DNA from: Clostridia bacterium
Lineage (GTDB): Bacteria > Bacillota > Clostridia > Lachnospirales > Lachnospiraceae
Reading direction: 5' to 3'
Length of the DNA: 51,357 bases
Assembly (NCBI GenBank): GCA_910576325.1
Contig: CAJTIM010000027.1
Location: 1-51,357 of the forward strand
Part shown: positions 1 through 8,593 of the stretch, one piece after another
Numbering within the stretch: the stretch's first letter is position 1
How the letters are laid out: each line of letters starts with the position of its first letter
Notes under the pieces: generated by a model
What the model saw: the letters and a program-made list of their open reading frames with translations, nothing else
Told to the model about the DNA's origin: nothing
The model's database searches: none
Translations under genes and position numbers: made by a program

Positions 1-2
1 CC

Positions 3-116
3 AGAGATTATCTGAAAATCATGTCCTACGTTGGTACGGCGCATAAGCAGGGATACAATGCTTACGAAGCAATCAAAAATGCAATTTCAGGCCACCCTGA
101 TTTCATCTTTGAATAG
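3..116 (+). pseudogene. C-terminal end of a transposase (IS66-like), cut by the window edge
   Basis: The frame starting at base 3 reads a 37-residue tail (RDYLKIMSYVGTAHKQGYNA..., ending in HPDFIFE) before a TAG stop. The pattern of a short helix 'MSYVGTAxKxGxNAxxAI' followed by a short 'G-x-PDxIF' end resembles the C-termini of IS66-family DDE transposases, from memory rather than alignment. The rest of the gene lies left of the window, so whether it is intact cannot be seen. No inverted repeat was recognised downstream. Confidence 0.45.
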
Positions 117-300
117 TGTTGGCTCTGAATAGTTACACATTATTAACACCTACCTTATAGATACTTGTCAAACGAAAGTTTAAAGCCAAATTACCATTTA
201 ATTTATAGTGTACTAATTCGTGCTGAAAAAAGCCAGGGATTTTGTCTCCTCGGCTTATACAATAATACTGTCATATAAGATTTATTACGCATCTCTTTTT

Positions 301-606
301 TTAATAGAATAATTTTGTATAATCTGTCTGTGTATCCGCAATATGATAAATATAAATTACCATACCAACCTGCTTATAAATAGCCGCATGTTTTTTACAT
401 ATAACCATCCGATATCCTTGTTGGTTCAGCCAGTCATCGGGTGTTAAAGAGCCTGAATCCGGAAATTTTTCTAATCGTTCTATTACATCCAATATATGCT
501 CACTTACTTTTAAGGCTGTTTCCACACCAAATTGTATCAGATACCAGTCCTCAATACGCTTTAAATCTTCCCATGCAGTAGGGAGAATTTCCACCCTATA
601 TACCAT
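301..606 (-). CDS. RelE/ParE-family toxin of a type II toxin-antitoxin pair
   Basis: A 101-residue basic protein with the ParE/RelE layout: N-terminal 'YRVEILPTAWEDLKRIEDWY' (first strand plus helix), a central helix pair (VSEHILDVIERLEKFPDSG), then the beta-sheet 'GYRMVICKKHAAIYKQVGMVIYIYHI' with the conserved 'Y..Y.V....I.I..I' pattern of the fold. Members of this family are mRNA interferases (RelE-like) or gyrase poisons (ParE-like); the 'RIEDWY' and 'FPDSG' motifs lean to ParE. The start overlaps the end of the upstream antitoxin gene by 11 nt, so translation is probably coupled. It is downstream of the antitoxin, the usual order. No catalytic assignment can be made from sequence alone. 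Confidence 0.85.
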   Translation of the reverse strand: MVYRVEILPTAWEDLKRIEDWYLIQFGVETALKVSEHILDVIERLEKFPDSGSLTPDDWLNQQGYRMVICKKHAAIYKQVGMVIYIYHIADTQTDYTKLFY

Positions 607-862
607 CCGCCCTCTCCCTTAACCGCCTTCTTGCTTCTGAAACGCTTATTGTTTCAGCACCGTCCAAGCGTTCCTGCTCTGCCTGAAGTATCTTTGCACG
701 AAGCTGCAGAACCTGCTCCCGTTTTTCAAAAGCCTCAATGCTCATAAGAACCAAATCACCCTCACCATTTTTCGTAATATAAATTGGCTCTTTTGTTTGT
801 TTTGCCATATTGGAAATTGTTGAATAATCATTCCTTAAAGCTGCTGATGCTTTTATAATCAC
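596..862 (-). CDS. Phd/YefM-family antitoxin
   Basis: Small acidic protein with the N-terminal Phd/YefM DNA-binding fold ('RNDYSTISNMAKQTKEPIYITKNGEGDLVLMSIEAFE'), followed by a helical, charged C-terminus (QLRAKILQAEQERLDGAETISVSEARRRLRE) that would wrap the toxin. The frame is open back to a GTG at 871, but the ribosome site GAGGTGG (868-874) lies over that codon; the GTG at 862 has a 5-nt spacing to it and is the better start. It neutralises the toxin encoded just downstream and, as in this family generally, probably represses its own promoter together with the toxin. Confidence 0.85.
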   Translation of the reverse strand: MIIKASAALRNDYSTISNMAKQTKEPIYITKNGEGDLVLMSIEAFEKREQVLQLRAKILQAEQERLDGAETISVSEARRRLRERADGI

Positions 863-874
863 GCATACCACCTC

Positions 875-892
875 ATATCATTATTTTGATAT
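875..892 (-). promoter_or_regulatory. Operator-like inverted repeat of the toxin-antitoxin operon
   Basis: ATATCA (875-880) and TGATAT (887-892) form an inverted repeat with a 6-nt spacer. It sits between the -10 box and the antitoxin start, where Phd/YefM autorepressors typically bind. Assignment is by position and symmetry only. Confidence 0.55.
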
Positions 893-893
893 A

Positions 894-922
894 ATTATAG
901 CTTTGTTTCTTTATAGTGTAAA
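894..922 (-). promoter_or_regulatory. Sigma-A-type promoter of the toxin-antitoxin operon
   Basis: Reading leftward: -35 TTTACA (922-917), 17-nt spacer, -10 TATAAT (899-894). The spacing is ideal and the promoter points into the antitoxin gene about 30 nt away. Confidence 0.75.
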
Positions 923-1195
923 GCATTTTCTGTATTACTAGCATCTTCTAAATCAAATTTTATATTCTCAATATTTCCCCGTCCTTATGACCTCCTGGAT
1001 ATCCTCCTCAATTTCCTTTCAAATTTTCCACCATTAACATAGTACCGCATTACTTAATGGCAATATAGTGTCAAGTTTGCTTAATTTCTGGCTTCACGGT
1101 TCAAAACAGGCCCGTTCCAATCACTTTTGCTGTTTTCACAGCCGTTTTTACTTAGGACTAAATCAGTGGAACCCCTTGATTTTACTGGCTTCTTA

Positions 1196-2545
1196 CTAAC
1201 TTGGCACAATAATACCATACTCCCCCACCACCGGATTCGGATACTCCGAAAACGCCGGCAAAGCCCGCGCTCCTTTCTGCAGATATGCCTTTACCTTCTC
1301 CCCATACAAAAACGGATCATTCCCATCCGTAATCCCCCATTCCATCAGCAGCGCCGCCGCCCCCGTCACAAAAGGCGTGGCAAAGGAAGTCCCCGTCGCT
1401 TCCCCATAACCACCCCCAGGCACCGTAGTCATAATATCCACCCCCGGCGCCACCAGATCCGGCTTTCTAAGGCTTTCTCCCCCATCCGTCCCCCGCCCGG
1501 AAAAATCCGCATACGTCAGCGTCCGGCTATTGTAAGCTCCCACCGCAATAATCTTCCTGGCCGTCGAAGGAATCGTAAGGGTCCCCACAGGCGTCGGATA
1601 CAGAAAACGTGTCGCCCCATTTACCGCCGCACTGCTCGGCAGCCACAAATGATACTCCCCGTCCCGTACCTGCCCCGGAATTAGGGTAAAGGTCCAAATC
1701 CCCGAATCAATATAATCTCCCTTTGGAAGAAACTCAATATAAATCTCTTGCGAGGAGCTGTAGGGCGTAGGCTCCCCATAGTACAAAAGAATCTCCGTAT
1801 TCTCCATAGTAAACCGCTGAGGCCCCAGAATACTCTGTATAGGACCTGCGCGCCTTCCCCCCGGACTGGTCAGCATAATATCCGCCTCATCCAGATAGGA
1901 CTTCCAAATCTGCACACTCAAAGCCGCCTCATACTCCCCAACGGCTAACGGAATCTCTATAGGCTTTCCTTCCTCCATTCGCCCGCTTGTATGTCCGGCC
2001 GCATAGCCCTCATTTCCCGTACCAATGCTGATGACAGACTTCCAGATATTCGCCATATCCGAAATATAGGTTTCCAAAAGAGACGTCCCGTTATGTGCGC
2101 CATAGGTATTGCCAAAGCTGATATTCACCGCCACCGGAAGTGCAAATTCCATAGCCTTACGCAGGCAATAATCAAGTCCCTGCATCAGCTCCGTTGTCCT
2201 TGGAAATGCCTCTGCTCTCGGAACTCCAAGCTTCACCACCAGAATTGAACTGCGGCTTGCCACTCCCCGGTAACGCCCGTTACTGGCCCTTCCGTTTCCG
2301 GCCGCAATCCCCAGGACCCGGGTTCCGTGGCCGCTTGTATCCACACTAGGTACAAGCCCCCTTCCCCTTCCTTCATCATATTCTCTCAAAGCCTCATCAA
2401 TCTGAGCCTTTGTGTACTCCGTTCCAATGAGATATCCCTCCGGCGGATTCCCGGGAATCGTCTGATCCCACAAAGCCAGAATCCGGCTGCTTCCGTCCTC
2501 GTTGCGAAAATCCGGGTGCGTGTAGTCCACCCCCTTTTCTGTCAA
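1196..2545 (-). pseudogene. Subtilisin-like (S8) serine protease, 5' end lost by element insertion
   Basis: The frame encodes most of an S8 protease: the His box 'DTSGHGT' (His about residue 73), the oxyanion Asn region 'SIGTGNEG', and the Ser box 'GTSFATPFVTGAAALL' (Ser about residue 387). The 'VDYTHPDFRNEDGSSRI..LWDQT' start is like clostridial CspA/CspC-type and related S8 peptidases. The catalytic Asp box (expected D-[ST]-G immediately before VDYTHP) is missing: the sequence runs 'TEKGVDYTHP', and everything upstream of the GGGGTGGACTAC bases is AT-rich DNA unlike the gene. The TTG at 2545 is therefore an accidental start. The reading frame is otherwise undamaged to the stop, suggesting recent disruption. 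The missing N-terminal portion should lie at the far end of the inserted element. Confidence 0.8.
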
Positions 2546-2649
2546 GTGCCTGAGAGCAATTTTTTTATCTTTTTTTCAATTTTTTACCGCTTTTACGTTC
2601 CAAACAGCTTCCTGCCGTTCCATGAGTGCCAAAAACACTTACTTTTGTA
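2541..2649. mobile_element. Left terminus of element 1 (inferred att junction)
   Basis: The protease coding sequence stops at about 2540 and is followed by very AT-rich DNA with several T-runs leading into the recombinase operon. This is where large serine recombinases usually leave their attL/attR next to the integrase genes. The exact crossover bases cannot be fixed without the other end; the GG/GGG of the Asp-box Gly codon is a candidate core. Confidence 0.5.
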
Positions 2650-4218
2650 TCAAATAACTGCAAATTCCGGCTCACAGAATGGATCAGCTTTCCTATCTTC
2701 TTTCCAGAAAATTTCTATGCGTTGTTCATCATAGATCTCAATCTTCTCTATATAGCGTCCTATCATCTCTTTTGTCAGCTCTGCGAACTGGCCTGCAGCA
2801 CCCGGCTTTTCCATATCTGCTTTCATATGATTACAGTTTTCTTCCATAGTTTCAAGGTTTTCATTCAGGCTTTTCAGTTCTTTTTCTATGGACAATTGCA
2901 TCGATTTTTCTGGCTGAAAGCTGTCTGCCCTGCCTGCAGCATAATTCTGATAAGCTTCAAAATTCTGCTGTTTCAGCTTCTCTATTCTAGCTTCCAAATC
3001 CTTTCTTTTCTCTTTTAATTCCTTAATTTCCTGCTTAAGCCTCTTTGTCCTCTCCATATGAAGCCGCTTTAATTCCCCGTCCGCAGACAGCTTATCCTGC
3101 ATCATAAAGAGGACATACTGTTCCATAAACATGGCATTTACCTTTATGACACATTGCTCCATTGTATCTGCATAGCGATAGCCGCAAGTGAAATATGGGT
3201 TTAATCCTCTCCTATATGCCAGATTCCTTTTACAACAGCCGCACACTAATTTCCCGACAAGCGGATGCGTTGAACGATACTGCGGCGTTACTTTCTTTCC
3301 TCTCCCCTCCTGTACCTTGTCAAACACTTCTTTGTCGATGATTGGTTCGTGGTGGCTGTATGTAATCATCCATTCTTCACGGGGTTTTATATGGTTCTTG
3401 CCCCCGACGGTATCTCTGTAATACTTTTTCTGCACAATATTTCCGATATATATTTCATTCCTTAATACGGCGCATATGGTACTGGTATTCCACAGAAATC
3501 TTCCTGCCTTGGGAATCCTGCTTGTCTGTCCCTTTTCAATTTTAAATTCAATCGGAGTCTTTACATGTGCTTCATTCAACATCCTTGTTATCTCTATGGA
3601 TGTATGTCCCTGCACGGCTAAAGAGAAAATCTGTCTGACAACCTCCGCTTCATCTTCTGCAATCAGCAGAGCGTGTCTGTCCTTCGGATCTTTTTCATAA
3701 CCAAAGGGACTGTTACCGCTTACATACTCTCCTTTCTCTTTTCTTATGGCAAGAGACGAACGCACTTTTCCGGACAGATCCTTGCTGTACAGATCATAAA
3801 GCAGGTTCTTAAAATTTACATCAATATCAGCAATGCTTCCCTTATAATTACTACTGTCGTAATTATCATTTATGGAAATGAAACGGACTCCAAGGAAAGG
3901 AAATATCTGCTCAAGATAAGCCCCCAGCTCAATATAATCTCTTGCGAATCTTGAAAAGTCTTTCACGATAACACAATTTATCATGCCGTTTCGAATCTCT
4001 TCCAGCATTGCCTGCATACCGGGACGTTCAAAATTTGTCCCCGTATAACCGTCATCACAAAACTCAAACAGTTCATAATCTTCAAAATGCTCCGCAGCAT
4101 ATTGATTCAAAAGGATTCTCTGCATGGTAATGCTGCTGCTTTCGGATGATGCTTCTGCTTTGCACTTGTCATCCTCTTTAGATAATCGGATATAAATTGC
4201 AATCCGGTACTTTTTCAT
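2650..4218 (-). CDS. Large serine recombinase (third gene of the tandem set)
   Basis: 522 residues. The N-terminal resolvase/invertase domain has the catalytic serine in 'IYIRLSKEDD' (Ser13), then 'DDGYTGTNFERPGMQAML' and 'CVIVKDFSRFARDYIELG'; next a recombinase domain ('SPFGYEKDP', 'VLRNEIYIGNIVQ'), a zinc ribbon ('LVCGCCKRNL...FTCGY...C') and a long coiled coil (about residues 370-470) typical of phage-type integrases. ATG 4218 is chosen because GGGAAAGGGGG precedes it and the N-terminus then matches the family; an in-frame ATG further up lies inside the previous gene. One base separates it from the stop of the gene before, so the set is one operon. It ends only about 100 bp from the protease junction and is probably part of the element's integration machinery. 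Confidence 0.9.
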   Translation of the reverse strand: MKKYRIAIYIRLSKEDDKCKAEASSESSSITMQRILLNQYAAEHFEDYELFEFCDDGYTGTNFERPGMQAMLEEIRNGMINCVIVKDFSRFARDYIELGAYLEQIFPFLGVRFISINDNYDSSNYKGSIADIDVNFKNLLYDLYSKDLSGKVRSSLAIRKEKGEYVSGNSPFGYEKDPKDRHALLIAEDEAEVVRQIFSLAVQGHTSIEITRMLNEAHVKTPIEFKIEKGQTSRIPKAGRFLWNTSTICAVLRNEIYIGNIVQKKYYRDTVGGKNHIKPREEWMITYSHHEPIIDKEVFDKVQEGRGKKVTPQYRSTHPLVGKLVCGCCKRNLAYRRGLNPYFTCGYRYADTMEQCVIKVNAMFMEQYVLFMMQDKLSADGELKRLHMERTKRLKQEIKELKEKRKDLEARIEKLKQQNFEAYQNYAAGRADSFQPEKSMQLSIEKELKSLNENLETMEENCNHMKADMEKPGAAGQFAELTKEMIGRYIEKIEIYDEQRIEIFWKEDRKADPFCEPEFAVI

Positions 4219-4219
4219 A

Positions 4220-5902
4220 TTAAATGCCCCCCTTTCCCGGCAGAACATCTTTTCTTTTGAAAGCAAAGATTACCCTGACTCTGTGATCCGGATAAACCTC
4301 TATTCTTTGAATCAGGGTACGGACCACCTCTGCAGTCAGCTCGCTCTTTTCATTTCCTTTTACCAGGGTCCTCAGAAAATGATTCTTTTTGGCGGTCTCG
4401 AAATCAATTGTCCTGAGCCGCTCTGCGGCAGCGGCACTTTTCTGTCTAAGAGCCAACATCCTCTTATCATTTTCTTCTTTTGCACTTTTAAAGCACTCCT
4501 CATCCATCTCTCCCATCCGGTATTTGAGGTACTGTTCGCTTCCAAGCCTCCGAATCCCTTCCAGCTTCTTTTCATAGTCAAGTATCTGCCTATTCCATTC
4601 CTTTTTCAATGCTTCCGCTTCCCGGTTACTGCTCTCAACAAGCTCCTTTGGACGCATTGCAGACAGGGAAAACTCCTGACTGATTGCTTTTTTTACGATA
4701 TCAGTCAGCGCATACAAAGTAATATTTTTCCCGGCACATTTCAGATGGTCCACCCTGCTGTGCCTTGGACAGTTATAACTGTATACTCTTACTCTGCCCC
4801 TTTTTAATTCCTTTATGGCTATGCTTCTTCCCATTTTTGAACCGCAGTCCCCACAGTAAAGCACATCCGCAAAGATGTCCTCGTCCAAAGGAACCGCTTT
4901 TGAAAATCCATCCTTATTGCAGTACATTGACATCTTTTCAAACCTGTCCGCAGCCTCAAAGAAAACATTTTCACTGACAATCGGCTCATGGGTGTGTTCT
5001 TTCACAGACCAGTCCCCAGAATCAAAATCATGCCTGCCGCGCATCATATAATCTTTTCCGCTGGTACTCCCCTGAACAAGACAGCCCATGTATACCGGAT
5101 TTGTCAAAACCGCTTTGACCGACCTCTTTGGCCACTCCAAAGATTTCTCTTTATCTTGAAAGTAAATCTGCCCTGTCCTATGATATTCCGACGGCCTGAC
5201 AATCCCATTTTCATAGAGCCATACAACAATCTCTGCCATATTTCTGCCGGAAAGAAATAAATCATATATCTTTTTTACAATATCCGATGTAATCTCCTCC
5301 ACAAGAAGACATCTCTTGCCGTCTATCCGCTTAATCCTGTATCCATAGGGCGGAACACCGCCCATATAACTGCCCTGCTCCCACTGCGCTTTTCTGCTGG
5401 ATTTTACCTTTAGGGCAATGTCTTTTGCGTACATTTCATTGATCAGATTTTTAAGGTTTACGCTTAATGTCTCATCCTGTCCGGATATGTTCATGCTGTC
5501 AAAATTATCGGTAACGGCAATAAAGCGTACACCCATAAATGGGAATATTTTTTCAATATAATTTCCGGTTTCAATATGGTTCCTGCCAAACCTGGACAAA
5601 TCCTTTACAACGATGCAGTCTATCCTCCGCATCCTCACATCACGCATCATGCGTTCAAAGCCTTCCCGATTAAAGTTTGTTCCGGTCTTGCCGAGATCTA
5701 CGTAGCTGTCATATAAAATCATGTCTCCCTGCTGGCCTATAAACTCCTTTGCAATTTCCACCTGTGTTTCAATGGATTCATTTTTTCTTTCATCCGAATC
5801 CACGGAAAGCCTTGCATAAATTCCGACGGAATACATTTTTGACGACTGCCTTTTTACCCTTGTATCCAAAGCCGGCGGATTCTTTTTTGACGTTCTTGCC
5901 AT
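4220..5902 (-). CDS. Large serine recombinase (second gene of the tandem set)
   Basis: 560 residues. The catalytic serine is in 'GIYARLSVDSD' (Ser33), followed by 'GKTGTNFNREGFERMM' and 'CIVVKDLSRFGRNHIETG'. The recombinase domain has 'VPPYGYRIKR' and 'VLTNPVYMGCLVQG', and the zinc ribbon 'LYCGDCGSKMG...NCPRHSRVDHLKC', followed by a coiled coil and the conserved 'LIQRIEVYPDHRVRVIF' end. The start ATG has AAGGAGG 9 nt upstream and directly abuts the stop of the preceding recombinase remnant. All conserved blocks are present, so it should be active. Tandem large serine recombinases are known to act together in some elements (for example CcrA/CcrB of SCCmec); a joint role here is inference. Confidence 0.9.
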   Translation of the reverse strand: MARTSKKNPPALDTRVKRQSSKMYSVGIYARLSVDSDERKNESIETQVEIAKEFIGQQGDMILYDSYVDLGKTGTNFNREGFERMMRDVRMRRIDCIVVKDLSRFGRNHIETGNYIEKIFPFMGVRFIAVTDNFDSMNISGQDETLSVNLKNLINEMYAKDIALKVKSSRKAQWEQGSYMGGVPPYGYRIKRIDGKRCLLVEEITSDIVKKIYDLFLSGRNMAEIVVWLYENGIVRPSEYHRTGQIYFQDKEKSLEWPKRSVKAVLTNPVYMGCLVQGSTSGKDYMMRGRHDFDSGDWSVKEHTHEPIVSENVFFEAADRFEKMSMYCNKDGFSKAVPLDEDIFADVLYCGDCGSKMGRSIAIKELKRGRVRVYSYNCPRHSRVDHLKCAGKNITLYALTDIVKKAISQEFSLSAMRPKELVESSNREAEALKKEWNRQILDYEKKLEGIRRLGSEQYLKYRMGEMDEECFKSAKEENDKRMLALRQKSAAAAERLRTIDFETAKKNHFLRTLVKGNEKSELTAEVVRTLIQRIEVYPDHRVRVIFAFKRKDVLPGKGGI

Positions 5903-7285
5903 TCAGACCGCCTCCTTTTCCTTCTGCTGTTCTGTCAAGACATAATCCTCCAGCATAAGCATTTTGGAAAACAGTTCTTTATATCTTAATTCCAGATATA
6001 CACGCTTATCTTCATATACAAGGATACGCTTTACAAAGGAAATAAGCGTTGTCCTGTCAAGGGCCGTAATCTGCATTACGTTTTTCATCCGTTCCAGATT
6101 GATTCCTGCCGTAATTCCCGACTGGAAAAGCTTCTTTATGGTCTCCTCCTGACTGCTGATGGACTTCTGAAGCTCCCGGTAACGCTTCTCATAAATTTCT
6201 CTGAAATTTTTAAAATCCTCCTCTGTGATAATTCCTTTCTTCAAGTCCTCGTAAAGCGCTGCCCGAAGATTCAGGTATTTGTCCTGTTCACCGTGCAGTT
6301 TTTGTATTTCCTTATCAAAAGCCGCCACTTCTTCAAAATGAATCTCCATCTGCTCTATTTTCTCAAGAACCCTGCTCTTATCCAAAAAAAGCGCCACCTG
6401 TTGTCTTAGTCCCGTCAATACAAGGAAGTTTAAATCTTCTTCGGAAATGGCATGTCTGGAGCAGCTGCCGCCGTTATTTTGGGTGGAACAGATAAAGGCA
6501 ACGGTTTCTCTCCCCTTATATCTGTTTATGCGCCGTGTCATCGGCTCCATACAATCGCCGCAGAGCAACAGGCCGGCATAAATATGCGCTTTCTTTTCTC
6601 CGCTTACCGCACGGGTATCAACCTTTAGCAAATCCTGGACAATCTCAAAATCTTCATTCGAAATAATTGCTTCGTGGGCTTTTGGCACCCTTACTCATTC
6701 GTCAGTATCCTCTTTATGGCAACGGACGACCATCTGGCTTTGGCTTCGGTTACAAAACTCGTCTGAAATTTTTCACCGCGTAATTTCTTGTATTCCATCG
6801 GTGAGAGGATTCCCATTTCATCCAGCCGTTTTGCGATGGCAAGATTACTGTATCCCTCTATTTTCCATGCAAAAATCTTTTTCACAATGTCAGCGGCATA
6901 GTCATCCGGAACAAGCTGATTCCTGTTATCCTCACTCTTTTTATACCCGAAAACTGTGAAGGATCCAATAAACTCTCCCTTTTCTCTCTTGATTTTCTGA
7001 TGGCTCCGCACTTTTCCGGATATGTCCCTGGAATAAGAATCATTGACAAAGTTTTTGACGGGCACTACTAAGGATGTTTCATTATAATCCGCTGTCAATG
7101 AATCAAAATGGTCTGTCAATGCAATAAAGCGCACGGAAAAAGCCGGAAAGGTCTTTTGAATCAACCGCCCGGCTTCTATATAATCTCGTCCCAGTCTGGA
7201 CAAATCCTTTACTATCACACAGTCTACATGACCGGCTTCTATGTCTTTCATCATCCGCTTAAATTCCGGCCTGTCAAAAGCTGAC
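5903..7285 (-). pseudogene. Large serine recombinase, 5'-truncated and internally deleted
   Basis: Two fragments of one gene. Upstream fragment (about 7285-6691): '[37 protein letters not shown]' through 'VAIKRILTNE' then a TAA. Downstream fragment (6688-5903, other frame): 'VPKAHEAIISNEDF', zinc ribbon 'LLCGDCMEPM...ICSTQNNGGSC' and a coiled coil to the C-terminus. Two lesions are visible: the segment expected between 'LTNE' and 'VPKAHEAI' (some 35-40 residues in relatives) is deleted, shifting the frame, and the first ~80-90 residues with the nucleophilic serine are absent upstream of FDRPEF. Upstream of that point the DNA changes to a GC-rich type with unrelated frames. This is the predicted left junction of ICE 2. 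The gene cannot make an active recombinase. Confidence 0.8.
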
Positions 7286-7379
7286 GTTAGATAACGATAC
7301 TTTTGAAAACACTGGAAAATCAAGGTTTTTCGAGCGACGGACAAGCAGGGTATTGTACTAAAAACTGAATACGACGCAG

Positions 7380-7429
7380 AAGCGGCGTTTCTTACTCTCT
7401 ACATGGGAGAACAGGAACGCCGCTTTTTT
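7380..7429 (+). terminator. Factor-independent terminator at the left end of ICE 2
   Basis: AAGCGGCGTT (7380-7389) pairs perfectly with AACGCCGCTT (7416-7425), with T6 at 7424-7429. The 26-nt loop is long. It would insulate the ICE genes from transcription entering from the flank, or act as an attenuator. Confidence 0.6.
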
Positions 7430-7436
7430 CATGCCC

Positions 7437-7554
7437 TTTGTTACGCAGTAGGGGCAGAAAAAGCCTTGCTACAAGCGGTTTTGCGGGTGTGTATCTGGCG
7501 CGGCAAGGGATTTATACCTTATTCCCCGAAACCGCGCTTCTACTGCGTAACAAA
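7437..7554. repeat. Perfect 15-bp inverted repeat enclosing repeat R1
   Basis: TTTGTTACGCAGTAG (7437-7451) and CTACTGCGTAACAAA (7540-7554) are exact reverse complements, 88 nt apart. The enclosed R1 segment includes CGGCAAGGGATTTATACCTT (7501-7520), which occurs identically at 27612-27631 and 28596-28615. It lies just before the replication-like gene; a structured leader, single-strand origin or protein site are possible. Confidence 0.65.
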
Positions 7555-7578
7555 TCCAAAGCAAAGGAGCTATGAACT

Positions 7579-8562
7579 ATGGCAGTTTTCAGAGTGGAAC
7601 GGAACAAGGGCTACACCGTAATGAGCAACCACCACCTACGCAACAAGGAGCTTTCCCTAAAGGCAAAGGGGCTGTTGTCGCAAATGCTGTCACTCCCCGA
7701 AGATTGGGACTACACCTTGAAAGGCTTATCCCTTATCAACCGGGAGAAGATAGACGCTATCCGCGAAGCCATTAAGGAACTTGAACGCGCCGGGTATATC
7801 GTCCGTTCAAGGGAGCGCGACGAGAAAGGACGCTTGCGGGGCGCGGACTATGTGATATTCGAGCAGCCGCAGCCGCCTACGCCGGATTTACCAACATTGG
7901 AAAATCCAACATTGGAAAATCCAACGCAGGAAAAACCAACATTGGAAAAACCTACGTTGGAAAATCCAACGCAATTAAATAAAGATATACAAAGAACTGA
8001 CTTACCAAAAAAAGAAAAAATAATTACTGATGAACAAAGTACCCATTCCATTCCTATCCTTTCCCCTAACCCCTCTCCTTGCAGAGAAGCGGCTACGCCG
8101 CCGGAACGGAAAGGAACGGAAGCGGCAGCACAGAGCGCAGTTGATATATACCGGGAAATCATCAAGGACAATATCGACTACGACATTCTCAAACAGGACA
8201 TGAAGTTTGACACAGACAGGCTTGACGAGATTGTAGACCTCATGCTTGAAACCGTATGCACCGCCAGAAAGCGGGTACGGATTGCGGGGGACGACTACCC
8301 GGCAGAGCTTGTGAAATCTAAGTTTATGAAACTGGACGGCGAGCATATCCGCTTTGTGCTTGACTGTATGCGGGAGAACACAACGAAAATCCGCAACATC
8401 AAGCAATATCTGAAAGCAGCCCTTTTCAATGCCCCGTCCACAATCGGCAATTATTACACTTCCCTTGTCGCCCATGACATGGCAAGCGGCGCACTGTCAC
8501 CGAAGAAGCCGCAGTACGGCGACCCGGACTATTATTCATGCAACGAGGGCGAAAGCCTGTAA
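7579..8562 (+). CDS. Helix-turn-helix protein, replication-initiator-like, first gene of the ICE
   Basis: 327 residues. The N-terminal ~95 residues ('FRVERNKGYTVMSNHHLRNKELSLKAKGLLSQMLSLPEDWDYTLKGLSLINREKIDAIREAIKELERAGYIVRSRERDEKGRL') form a winged-helix HTH seen at the N-terminus of replication-initiator-like proteins of this ICE group. A low-complexity repeat of five residues (PTLEN/K) follows at about 105-134, then a helical C-terminal domain (about 190-327, 'VDIYREIIKDNIDYDIL...IKQYLKAALFNAPSTIGNYYTSLV') which I take to be the DUF6017-type domain. ATG 7579 follows AAAGGAG. It starts the conjugation operon. Replication function is inferred from fold and from the iteron-like repeats within the gene. 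Confidence 0.75.
   Translation: MAVFRVERNKGYTVMSNHHLRNKELSLKAKGLLSQMLSLPEDWDYTLKGLSLINREKIDAIREAIKELERAGYIVRSRERDEKGRLRGADYVIFEQPQPPTPDLPTLENPTLENPTQEKPTLEKPTLENPTQLNKDIQRTDLPKKEKIITDEQSTHSIPILSPNPSPCREAATPPERKGTEAAAQSAVDIYREIIKDNIDYDILKQDMKFDTDRLDEIVDLMLETVCTARKRVRIAGDDYPAELVKSKFMKLDGEHIRFVLDCMRENTTKIRNIKQYLKAALFNAPSTIGNYYTSLVAHDMASGALSPKKPQYGDPDYYSCNEGESL
7891..7980 (+). repeat. Six 15-bp tandem repeats inside the replication-like gene
   Basis: Units start at 7891, 7906, 7921, 7936, 7951 and 7966 (the last degenerate). The consensus is CCAACATTGGAAAAT; across unit borders the palindrome TTGGAAAATCCAA recurs. The repeats encode P-T-L-E-N/K. Iteron-like arrays within the coding sequence of an initiator are known for RepA_N-type replicons, so this is a candidate origin. 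Confidence 0.7.
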
Positions 8563-8593
8563 CCACCCACAACCACAAAAGGAGGATTTTATT

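Larger units (their letters stand above)
872..1195. other. Intergenic region between antitoxin and protease fragment
   Basis: About 320 bp, AT-rich on the left. It holds the promoter and operator of the toxin-antitoxin pair (875-922). Apart from these I see no gene, terminator hairpin or repeat. Confidence 0.6.
7283..7578. other. Left-end region of ICE 2 upstream of the replication-like gene
   Basis: No convincing gene. It holds a terminator-like hairpin (7380-7429), a perfect 15-bp inverted repeat (7437-7451 with 7540-7554) and copy R1 of a repeat that recurs near 27.6 and 28.6 kb. The ribosome site AAAGGAG before 7579 closes the region. Confidence 0.6.

Noticed and set aside
2280..2545. 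TTG at 2545 as a genuine protease start
   Set aside because: It would give a protease without the catalytic Asp box and without a ribosome site; the gene is interpreted as truncated.
7848..8171. A minus-strand frame with the repeat GFSNV, and a CRISPR-like tandem array
   Set aside because: It is the complement of the 15-bp repeats inside the replication-like gene. Repeats are contiguous without spacers, so it is not CRISPR.
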